Of a stretch of DNA of 5,326 bases, positions 1-5,326 are shown one piece after another. Both the position numbers and the translations under genes were made by a program. The number at the start of each line of letters is the position of its first letter. Position 1 is the stretch's first letter. This stretch comes from an uncultured Jannaschia sp. (GTDB lineage: Bacteria; Pseudomonadota; Alphaproteobacteria; Rhodobacterales; Rhodobacteraceae): NCBI GenBank assembly GCA_937916365.1, contig CALFSY010000007.1:1-5326 (forward strand). Reading direction: 5' to 3'. Under the pieces are notes generated by a model. It was given only the letters and a program-made list of their open reading frames with translations. It searched no databases and was not told where the DNA came from.

Positions 1-967
1 TCAACCGCGTGGGATTAGTCACAAACAAATCATCGCCCACAAGCTGCACCTTGTGGCCCAGCGTTTCGGTCATCATGCGCCAACCGTCCCAATCATCCTC
101 GGCGCAACCATCTTCGATCGAAAAAATGGGATAGTCGGCCACCAGCGCGGCCAGATAGGCAACGTTTTCGTCAAGGGTTAGGGTTTTGCCCTCGCCCACC
201 ATGGCATAGGTGCCATCCTTAAAATATTCCGTCGATGCGCAATCAAGCGCCAGCATAATATCCTGGCCCGGGGTGTATCCGGCCGTTTCAATGGATTTTA
301 TAATAAAATCCAGTGCCGCGCGCGTTGATTGCAGGTTGGGGGCAAATCCACCTTCGTCCCCGATTCCGGTTGATAATCCTGCGGTTAACAGTTCTTTTTT
401 TAGGGTGTGAAAGACCTCGGCCCCCATGCGCACAGCATCAGCCATAGAGGCGGCGGTGATGGGCATAATCATGAACTCTTGAATATCAATCGGGTTATCC
501 GCATGTGCCCCACCGTTTAAGATGTTCATCATCGGCACCGGCAAAACATGCGCCGCCGTGCCGCCAACATAACGATATAGCGGCTGGGCCGTCCATTCCG
601 CGGCGGCCTTGGCCAGGGCCAGGCTGACCCCCAAAATCGCATTGGCCCCCAGCCGGGCCTTGTTTGGGGTGCCGTCCATATCAATCATCATGGCGTCAAT
701 GGCGGCCTGATCCGTGGCCGTAAGGCCCACCAGAGCGGCGGCAATTTCCCCGTTCACGGCGGCCACGGCATCACGCACGCCTTTGCCCAAATATCGCCGT
801 GTATCCCCATCGCGGCGTTCCACCGCCTCATGCACACCGGTCGACGCGCCCGAGGGCACCGCCGCGCGGCCTAGGGTGCCATCCTCCAACGTTATGTCAA
901 CCTCGATGGTGGGGTTGCCCCGGCTGTCAAGGATTTCGCGGGCGTGAATATCGTAAATGATGCTCAT
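1..967 (-). CDS. eno: Enolase (phosphopyruvate hydratase), C-terminus missing at window edge
   Basis: Enolase interconverts 2-phosphoglycerate and phosphoenolpyruvate in glycolysis and gluconeogenesis. It is cytosolic and Mg-dependent (EC 4.2.1.11). The translation starts MSIIYDIHAREILDSRGNPT and gives 322 residues before the left edge. Bacterial enolases usually have about 425, so roughly the last 100, including the catalytic Lys and His of the barrel, lie outside. Visible hallmarks are the mobile loop GASTG (Ser42), NGGAHADN (His155), DIQEFM (Glu164), GDEGG (Glu205, general acid/base region), and the three metal ligands Asp242 (ALDCAST), Glu285 (SIEDG) and Asp312 (VGDD). The start at 967 is supported by AGGA at 976-979, eight bases upstream, and by the normal enolase N-terminus. 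Arg51 in VERRDGD stands where Leu is common, and Cys follows SIEDG; both are probably harmless. A promoter candidate lies just upstream at 1002-1030. Identification is secure. Confidence 0.97.
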   Translation of the reverse strand, partial: MSIIYDIHAREILDSRGNPTIEVDITLEDGTLGRAAVPSGASTGVHEAVERRDGDTRRYLGKGVRDAVAAVNGEIAAALVGLTATDQAAIDAMMIDMDGTPNKARLGANAILGVSLALAKAAAEWTAQPLYRYVGGTAAHVLPVPMMNILNGGAHADNPIDIQEFMIMPITAASMADAVRMGAEVFHTLKKELLTAGLSTGIGDEGGFAPNLQSTRAALDFIIKSIETAGYTPGQDIMLALDCASTEYFKDGTYAMVGEGKTLTLDENVAYLAALVADYPIFSIEDGCAEDDWDGWRMMTETLGHKVQLVGDDLFVTNPTRL

Positions 968-975
968 GATTTTGG

Positions 976-979
976 TCCT
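976..979 (-). promoter_or_regulatory. Shine-Dalgarno site of eno
   Basis: AGGA on the minus strand, with eight bases between it and the ATG at 967. It supports that codon as the enolase start. Confidence 0.6.
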
Positions 980-1001
980 GGGGTTAGGGGCGATAGATCA
1001 C

Positions 1002-1030
1002 CTTATATCAGGCAAATGTATTTGTGCGAA
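1002..1030 (-). promoter_or_regulatory. Candidate extended -10 sigma70-type promoter of eno
   Basis: On the minus strand, TTCGCA at 1025-1030 (four of six matches to TTGACA) is followed by exactly 17 bases and TATAAG at 1002-1007 (five of six matches to TATAAT). A TG one base upstream of the -10 makes it an extended -10 element. Transcription would begin near 995, giving a leader of about 28 bases and placing the AGGA site correctly. It lies entirely in the gap between the transporter stop and the eno start. This is inference from consensus matching; alphaproteobacterial housekeeping promoters are often degenerate. Confidence 0.5.
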
Positions 1031-1072
1031 ACTGGGCACACCGCAGCATACCAATGTTTCGGGGCGCGTCGA

Positions 1073-1927
1073 TCACACATGCCTTTCCCGCCAAAGGCTA
1101 TAAAGCCCCGTTGCAATCACAATCCCCACCCCCAACAATGTTAACCCATCAAGCGTTTCGCCAAATACAACAAGGGCAATGAAAAACCCAAACACCAACC
1201 GCGTATACCGAAACGGCATTACCGCGGCCACATCACCCGTGCGCATGGCGGCGGTGATAGCAAAGTATGCCACCATACCCATCGCAACACTGGCGAGAAT
1301 CGCCACTGATCCATCAAACGTTGGGCGCACAAATCCACCGGTTATCGGCATCAATACAAAACCGGCGACTGCGACGCCAAAGAAGCTGTAACTGGCCAAC
1401 AAAACGGTGGGTACATCGCGGGGAATGGGCCGTGTGGCCAGATCGCGCAATGACAGACCGATTGCGGCAGCAACGGCCCACAGAATGTTTGTATCAACAC
1501 CATCAAACCCAGACCGCAGAATGATAAGAACACCAATCAATCCCACGCCAATGGCCGTCCACCGCCGCCATCCAACCGGTTCGCCCAGAAAAAGCGCCGC
1601 ACCCAGTGTCACCAGCAACGGGTTGGCCTGAATCACCGCGGATATTGTGGCCAGTGGGATCAAAGATAACGCAGTGATGAACGACACCGTGGCAAAGATT
1701 TCCGCAATGTTGCGGATCATGACCGGACGCATCAAAAAAACGGGCGACCACCATTGATGCCCCTGATACTGTGCCCAAATCCCAAACAAAATGCACCCGC
1801 CGGATCCAAACAGAAACAGGATTTGCCCCAACGGAAAATCGCGGGTGGCAAAAATGATCGCCATGTCTGTCATGGCAAAGGCCAGCATGGCCAACGTCAT
1901 CCAGGCCATGCCTTTTAGATTTTCCAT
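1073..1927 (-). CDS. EamA/DMT-superfamily membrane transporter, substrate unknown
   Basis: This is a 284-residue inner-membrane protein with about ten hydrophobic helices, roughly at residues 7-27, 33-53, 70-90, 93-113, 122-138, 146-163, 174-194, 205-228, 234-255 and 259-277. That is the standard 5+5 layout of two EamA repeats. Each repeat ends with the family pattern of a small-residue helix, a G-E turn and a glycine-rich helix: ALFLGEPVGW near 111-120 and VVFGETLDG near 253-261. Family members export or import amino acids, metabolites or nucleotide-like compounds, and the sequence does not show which. The frame stays open up to 2005, but that start would overlap the nadE 3' end by about 60 bases and add a non-hydrophobic Arg-rich leader. 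The ATG at 1927 begins the normal first helix and lies 17 bases after the nadE stop. Its ribosome site is weak (GGGG at 1933-1936), consistent with translation following nadE. The family call is firm; the function is not. Confidence 0.9.
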   Translation of the reverse strand: MENLKGMAWMTLAMLAFAMTDMAIIFATRDFPLGQILFLFGSGGCILFGIWAQYQGHQWWSPVFLMRPVMIRNIAEIFATVSFITALSLIPLATISAVIQANPLLVTLGAALFLGEPVGWRRWTAIGVGLIGVLIILRSGFDGVDTNILWAVAAAIGLSLRDLATRPIPRDVPTVLLASYSFFGVAVAGFVLMPITGGFVRPTFDGSVAILASVAMGMVAYFAITAAMRTGDVAAVMPFRYTRLVFGFFIALVVFGETLDGLTLLGVGIVIATGLYSLWRERHV

Positions 1928-1944
1928 GCCTGCCCCACTTTGAA

Positions 1945-3612
1945 CTACCTTTTGTCGCCTTTGTCGCGCCAACGATTGACGATAGGGTATCGGCGATCCA
2001 ACCAAAAGGCCCGTTCGGTCAACCGCGCCCCAGGGGCCGATTGGAAACGTTTATATTCGCTGACATAAATCAGATGTTCGACCATTTCCACGGTGGGTCG
2101 ATCATACCCCGCGGCCACGACATCGGCGACCGCGGCATCTTGGTCAATCAACATGTTAAGGATGCCGTCTAATATATCATAGGGTGGTAGGCTGTCTTCG
2201 TCTTTTTGGTCTGCGCGCAATTCGGCGGTGGGCGGTTTGTCGATCACGCGGGGGGGGATGACTGTGCCCTTTGGGCCCTTCATCCACGAAAAATGATGCG
2301 TATTGCGCCATCGGCAGGTTTCAAAAACGCGGGTCTTATATAAATCCTTGATCGGATTATACCCCCCCGCCATATCACCATAGATGGTGGCATACCCCAC
2401 GGCGATCTCGGATTTGTTACCGGTGGTCAATAACATTTCGCCGAACTTGTTCGACAAGGCCATCAACATCACAGCGCGTAGACGGGATTGGATGTTTTCT
2501 TCGGTCGTGTTGGGGGCGCACCCGTCAAACAACGGGGCCAGCGTTTGCATCACCGCCGCTTGTGCATCACCGATGGATACAGTCTCCAACCGCGCACCCA
2601 AACATCGCGCAACCGCAGCCGCATCCTCTAACGATATGGTCGAAGTATAGCGCGAAGGCAGCATGACACACCGCACGTTTTCCGCCCCCAACGCATCGGT
2701 GGCAATCGCGGCCACCAGGGCGGAATCAACACCGCCCGATAGGCCCAACAACACCTTGGAAAATCCAGTTTTCGTGGTGTAATCGCGCAACGCCTGAACC
2801 ATGGCGCGATAATCGGCATGCCAGGTATCAGGCAACGGCGCCTTTACCCCATCATCCGCGCGCCATCCGCCCGGGCCGGGCCTAAAATCCACATGGAAAA
2901 GCCCGTGTTCAAACGCAGGCATTTGGTGGGTTAAGGTGCCGCCCGGATTCAACGCGAAGCTGGCACCATCAAACACCTGATCGTCCTGCCCACCCAGTAG
3001 GTTGAGGTAGATTAGCGGCAATCCGGTTTCGATCACGCGGGCCACCATAATGGATTGGCGCACATCCATCTTACCCCGATGGTATGGCGATCCATTGGGG
3101 ACCAGTAAAATATCCGCCCCCGTTTCGGCCAACGTTTCACATACATCGGCAAACCATGCGTCTTCGCAAATCGGGATGCCGATGCGCATTGGGCCGATGC
3201 GCACCGGCCCTGCAGGATCACCGGCGCGGTGGTGGCGCAATTCATCAAATACACTGTCGTTGGGCAAATGGTGTTTGAAGATATGTGCCGAAACCTGTCC
3301 CGCCGATAAAACATGGTAGCCGTTAAAGGGTTTGTTATCGCCCGGCCAAGGTGCGCCGATGCCCAACGCGGGGCCATCCGCGCAATCCTGGGCAAGGCGG
3401 TGCATAACGCGCTGCACATCCGCCACAAAGGCGGGTTTATTGACCAAATCGCGAGGTTGGTATCCGGTTAAAAACATTTCTGGCAATGCCACAAAATCGG
3501 CCCCGGCATCCCGGGCCTGGGCCCAAACGGCGCGCGCGATGGCCGCATTGCCCGCTAAATCACCCAACGTGGGGTTCATCTGCGCAAGACTGATCCGGAA
3601 ACGGGTGGCCAT
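1945..3612 (-). CDS. nadE: Glutamine-dependent NAD+ synthase
   Basis: It catalyses the last step of NAD+ synthesis: deamido-NAD+ is adenylated with ATP and amidated with ammonia released from glutamine (EC 6.3.5.1), in the cytosol. The 555 residues hold an N-terminal nitrilase-type glutaminase domain (about 1-260) with the triad Glu45 (ALPEMF), Lys113 (FKHHLPN) and Cys149 (PICEDAW). The C-terminal synthetase domain (about 270-555) has the ATP PP-loop SGGVDS at 292-297, then TTGNKSE and the YGDMAGGYNPIKD segment, followed by KPPTAELR. The length fits the proteobacterial two-domain form and not the longer actinobacterial one. The start at 3612 is chosen over an in-frame ATG at 3636 because a strong AAAGGAGG site sits five bases upstream and would lie inside the longer reading frame. 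It leads a probable two-gene unit with the downstream transporter. A C8 tract on the coding strand encodes Pro453-Pro454. All catalytic residues are present, so it should be active. Confidence 0.97.
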   Translation of the reverse strand: MATRFRISLAQMNPTLGDLAGNAAIARAVWAQARDAGADFVALPEMFLTGYQPRDLVNKPAFVADVQRVMHRLAQDCADGPALGIGAPWPGDNKPFNGYHVLSAGQVSAHIFKHHLPNDSVFDELRHHRAGDPAGPVRIGPMRIGIPICEDAWFADVCETLAETGADILLVPNGSPYHRGKMDVRQSIMVARVIETGLPLIYLNLLGGQDDQVFDGASFALNPGGTLTHQMPAFEHGLFHVDFRPGPGGWRADDGVKAPLPDTWHADYRAMVQALRDYTTKTGFSKVLLGLSGGVDSALVAAIATDALGAENVRCVMLPSRYTSTISLEDAAAVARCLGARLETVSIGDAQAAVMQTLAPLFDGCAPNTTEENIQSRLRAVMLMALSNKFGEMLLTTGNKSEIAVGYATIYGDMAGGYNPIKDLYKTRVFETCRWRNTHHFSWMKGPKGTVIPPRVIDKPPTAELRADQKDEDSLPPYDILDGILNMLIDQDAAVADVVAAGYDRPTVEMVEHLIYVSEYKRFQSAPGARLTERAFWLDRRYPIVNRWRDKGDKR

Positions 3613-3617
3613 AGAAG

Positions 3618-3625
3618 CCTCCTTT
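3618..3625 (-). promoter_or_regulatory. Strong Shine-Dalgarno site of nadE (decides the start)
   Basis: AAAGGAGG on the minus strand, five bases before the ATG at 3612. It is the strongest ribosome site in the window and argues against the in-frame ATG at 3636, which would place it inside the coding region. Confidence 0.85.
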
Positions 3626-3789
3626 CGATCACGCATAAGGGGATTAAAGCATTAAAACACCCTATCTAACAGATTGAGCCGCAGCGCCAAGTGAGCCAAC
3701 GATGTTTCCCATATGTTTAATCATAAAACCCTAGACCGGGCGACATAGACCCAGGGCTGATGACCAATGCCTATTCGCATTTATGCTTT

Positions 3790-3810
3790 TGTATTTTTAA
3801 CGCAAATACA
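3790..3810. promoter_or_regulatory. Interrupted palindrome TGTATTT-N7-AAATACA, possible operator
   Basis: Perfect 7-bp arms flank the 7-base spacer TTAACGC. A second, nested repeat TTGTAT (3789-3794) and ATACAA (3810-3815) uses nearly the same bases. Its centre lies 100 bases upstream of the dusA ATG. A dimeric repressor or activator site is the simplest reading. A weak hairpin in RNA is possible but the arms are AT-rich. The regulator is unknown. Confidence 0.4.
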
Positions 3811-3844
3811 TACAACGATAAAACATCGCCCCAAAATGGTAGAA

Positions 3845-3861
3845 TTGATTCAGGGAATCAA
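3845..3861. promoter_or_regulatory. Interrupted palindrome TTGATTC-AGG-GAATCAA, possible operator
   Basis: Perfect 7-bp arms around a 3-base centre, 38 bases before the dusA ATG. It fits the pattern TGA-N9-TCA described for the alphaproteobacterial Iron-Rhodo-box, but that pattern fixes only six bases and chance matches are frequent. It resembles half-sites of FNR-type boxes (TTGAT/ATCAA), yet the spacing is seven and not four, so FNR binding is unlikely. TTGATT could also serve as a -35 hexamer, but no good -10 lies at the right distance. The palindrome is directly visible; the regulator is inference. Confidence 0.42.
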
Positions 3862-3899
3862 AGATAAGTCACTAAAACAAACATATCTCGCTTAAGATT

Positions 3900-4910
3900 A
3901 TGCAAACACGCACACACACATCGGATCCGCAGGCGCACGCACGGCTAAGTGTTGCGCCGATGATGGCGTGGACGGATCGGCATTGTCGGTATCTGCATCG
4001 GCTGATGTCACGGCACACGTTGCTGTATACCGAAATGGTAACGGCTGCGGCGGTGGTGCATGGGGATCGTGATCGGATTCTTACCTTTGATGCGGTGGAA
4101 CACCCCGTTGCGCTGCAACTGGGTGGGGCGGACCCTAGGATGTTGGCGGCGGCGGCGTGCATTGGCGCGGAATATGGCTACGATGAAATTAACCTCAATG
4201 TCGGTTGCCCGTCGGATCGGGTGCAATCGGGGTGTTTCGGGGCGGTTTTGATGACAGACCCCCCCCTTGTTGCCCGTTGTGTTTCGGCGATGATTGATGC
4301 CTGTTCGGCGCAGGTGACAGTCAAATGTAGGATCGGGGTGGACAATCAGGTGCCTGAAACCGCCCTGCCGCGATTTTTGGAATGTATCGCCACCGCTGGT
4401 GTTCGGCGCGTTATCATCCACGCACGTAAGGCATGGTTGCGCGGGTTAAGTGCCAAGGAAAACCGCACGATTCCGCCACTTGACCACGGGCTGGTTTATC
4501 AAATGAAACGTGATTTTCCTAATCTGCATCTATCAATGAACGGCGGCATAGGATCGTTGGCAGAGGCGCAAAATCACCTAAATGCAGGTATGGACGGCGT
4601 GATGATCGGGCGCGCGGCCTATCATACGCCATTCGACATTTTATCACACGCGGATCAAACGATTTTTGGCCAACCCGCCCCCTTTGATACACCCGAACAC
4701 GTGGTGCACGCGATGTTGCCTTATATTGAGGCGCACGTGGCAAAAGGGGGGCGTTTGCATCACATCACGCGCCATATGCTGGGCCTTTTTGCGGGGCGTC
4801 CGGGTGCGCGCGCATGGAAACATCAGCTTAGCCGAGGCGCCCACCAAAATAACGCGGGGGCGGCCGTGGTCGAAGCGGCGCTGGAAAACGCGACACGGCA
4901 CGCGGCGTGA
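3900..4910 (+). CDS. dusA: tRNA-dihydrouridine synthase A
   Basis: An FMN- and NADPH-dependent enzyme that reduces uridine to dihydrouridine in the tRNA D-loop; characterised DusA acts at positions 20 and 20a. At 336 residues it has the usual DusA length. The TIM barrel starts at SVAPMM (17-22). It continues through LLYTEMVT, EHPVALQLGG and NLNVGCPSDRV with catalytic Cys103. Next come VKCRIGVD (Lys142, FMN/substrate region), the DusA-specific HARKAWLRGLSAKENR (from His174), the phosphate-binding NGGIGS, and IGRAAYHTP. The C-terminal helical part recognises tRNA. HARKAWL and CPSDRVQ separate it from DusB and DusC. Residue 23 is Ala in MMAWTDRHC, where Asp is usual for the subfamily. The ATG at 3900 has no clear ribosome site. 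An in-frame stop at 3873 limits extension, and no later Met precedes the conserved region. A C8 tract spans 4259-4266. Transcription diverges from nadE. Confidence 0.96.
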   Translation: MQTRTHTSDPQAHARLSVAPMMAWTDRHCRYLHRLMSRHTLLYTEMVTAAAVVHGDRDRILTFDAVEHPVALQLGGADPRMLAAAACIGAEYGYDEINLNVGCPSDRVQSGCFGAVLMTDPPLVARCVSAMIDACSAQVTVKCRIGVDNQVPETALPRFLECIATAGVRRVIIHARKAWLRGLSAKENRTIPPLDHGLVYQMKRDFPNLHLSMNGGIGSLAEAQNHLNAGMDGVMIGRAAYHTPFDILSHADQTIFGQPAPFDTPEHVVHAMLPYIEAHVAKGGRLHHITRHMLGLFAGRPGARAWKHQLSRGAHQNNAGAAVVEAALENATRHAA

Positions 4911-4970
4911 TGATCGAATGTATTGGGCTTAGGCGCTAGAACAGACGCAAAATATCCTGCACAATTATCT

Positions 4971-4998
4971 TTTATCTACCACGCATAGGCCAGATAAA
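4971..4998. promoter_or_regulatory. Inverted repeat TTTATCT-N14-AGATAAA before the TauE-family gene
   Basis: Perfect 7-bp arms at 4971-4977 and 4992-4998 with a 14-base spacer, in the 122-base gap between dusA and the transporter. No T-tract follows on the plus strand and the arms are AT-rich, so it is a poor intrinsic terminator. An operator or promoter-proximal site for the downstream gene is more plausible. No good sigma70 promoter or dusA terminator was recognised elsewhere in this gap. Confidence 0.3.
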
Positions 4999-5032
4999 GT
5001 ATGCCAACGCTTGATTAAGGTGCGGGAACGTC

Positions 5033-5326
5033 ATGCCGGATTTTATGGAATTGCTGCCGATGATCGCGCTAATCCTGGCCATTGGCGCGATTGCGGGGAT
5101 TATTGCGGGGCTTTTGGGGGTTGGTGGGGGAATTATTCTTGTGCCGGCGTTTTTCTTTGTTTTCCAGGGTCTTGGTTACAATACGCCCGATTTGATGCGG
5201 ATTTGTTTGGCGACCTCACTTGCGACCATTATCGTAACATCAACCCGATCCGTTCTTGCACATCATAAAAAAGGCGCGGTTGATTGGGCAATCTTGCGCG
5301 GGTGGGGGGCATTTATTGCCGTTGGT
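5033..5326 (+). CDS. TauE/SafE-family membrane transporter, N-terminal part (cut by window edge)
   Basis: Ninety-eight codons are visible of a protein whose family usually has about 250-300 residues and eight or so membrane helices. The first helix (about 7-28) runs into the glycine-rich family signature GLLGVGGGIILVP at 26-38. The second signature region is ATSLATIIVTSTRSVLAHH at 60-78, followed by KKGAVDW at 79-85. Both are typical of the TauE/SafE (formerly DUF81) family of probable sulfite, sulfonate or organosulfur exporters. Family members also move other anions, so the substrate is open. The ATG at 5033 is chosen because it precedes the first helix with GGGA at 5024-5027 and AAGG at 5017-5020 upstream, both only moderate ribosome sites. 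An ATG at 5045 is the alternative. It shares orientation with dusA, 122 bases downstream, and may have its own promoter. Confidence 0.88.
   Translation, partial: MPDFMELLPMIALILAIGAIAGIIAGLLGVGGGIILVPAFFFVFQGLGYNTPDLMRICLATSLATIIVTSTRSVLAHHKKGAVDWAILRGWGAFIAVG

Larger units (their letters stand above)
3613..3899. other. Divergent intergenic region between nadE and dusA
   Basis: About 290 bases with no credible gene. It must hold the start signals for both nadE (leftward) and dusA (rightward) and is visibly AT-richer than the coding DNA. Its contents are the nadE ribosome site, a tandem TTTAAT/TTTAAT (minus strand, 3643-3648 and 3651-3656) that could be -10 elements but lacks a good -35 partner, and two interrupted palindromes listed separately. 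A minor 4-bp CGAT/ATCG repeat sits at 3816-3828. No promoter with good matches at both hexamers was found for either gene, so start sites remain unassigned. Confidence 0.7.

Noticed and set aside
1081..1098. Hairpin GCCTTT-N6-AAAGGC as a terminator of the transporter gene
   Set aside because: It lies inside the coding region before the stop and no T-tract follows on the minus strand.
1928..2005. N-terminal extension of the EamA transporter to an ATG at 2005
   Set aside because: It would overlap the conserved end of nadE by about 60 bases and add an Arg/Gln-rich leader absent from this family; the ATG at 1927 begins the first membrane helix.
3613..3636. Longer nadE start at 3636 (eight extra residues)
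   Set aside because: The strong AAAGGAGG site at 3618-3625 would lie inside the coding sequence; it is correctly spaced for the ATG at 3612.
3332..3655. Plus-strand open frame of 107 codons across the nadE start
   Set aside because: It is antisense to the catalytic part of NadE, has no ribosome site and no recognisable protein features.
3643..3679. nadE promoter using the tandem TTTAAT as -10
   Set aside because: The hexamers match five of six, but no acceptable -35 occurs 16 to 18 bases upstream of either copy.
3721..3760. CCCTAGACC / ATAGACCC partial repeats as an attachment site or hairpin
   Set aside because: Only short imperfect matches; no adjacent integrase, tRNA or duplicated boundary.
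3845..3861. FNR-type box
   Set aside because: The half-sites TTGAT and ATCAA are present, but the spacer is seven bases and the FNR consensus needs four.
4008..4421. Minus-strand open frame of 137 codons inside dusA
   Set aside because: It is a shadow of dusA in the opposite strand; the translation is rich in Arg, His and Asn with no domain.
5011..5268. Plus-strand open frame overlapping the TauE/SafE gene start
   Set aside because: It is a different frame over the clear TauE/SafE signatures, and its translation is low-quality and ends without family features.

Overview
The window looks like a piece of an alphaproteobacterial chromosome, most likely from the Rhodobacterales (Roseobacter-type). 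This rests on how the enolase, NAD+ synthase and DusA proteins read by eye, on moderately high GC with many GCC/GGC codons, and on tight gene packing. No database search was possible, so the taxon is inferred. Everything recognisable is core metabolism, tRNA modification or membrane transport. I see no mobile element, CRISPR array, phage gene, toxin or defence gene, rRNA or tRNA.

The left two thirds is read on the minus strand, in the order nadE (glutamine-dependent NAD+ synthase), a ten-helix EamA/DMT-type transporter, then eno (enolase, running off the left edge without its C-terminus). nadE and the transporter are only 17 bases apart and are probably co-transcribed. eno follows after about 105 bases, which contain a good extended -10 promoter candidate, so it probably has its own transcription start.

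An intergenic stretch of about 290 bases (3613-3899) separates nadE from the divergent plus-strand gene dusA. It is AT-richer than its surroundings and carries two clean interrupted palindromes, at 3790-3810 and 3845-3861. These are the best regulatory candidates in the window. dusA (tRNA-dihydrouridine synthase A) is complete. After 122 bases containing a further inverted repeat comes the start of a TauE/SafE-family membrane transporter, cut off by the right edge after 98 codons.

Functionally the genes are a loose housekeeping neighbourhood: glycolysis (eno), NAD+ synthesis (nadE), FMN- and NADPH-dependent tRNA reduction (dusA) and two membrane carriers with unknown substrates. I found no convincing evidence of a new biological system. 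The items worth a second look are the palindromes, an Asp-to-Ala change in a usually conserved DusA motif, the missing ribosome binding site at dusA, the nadE-transporter pairing and two C8 tracts inside essential-type genes.
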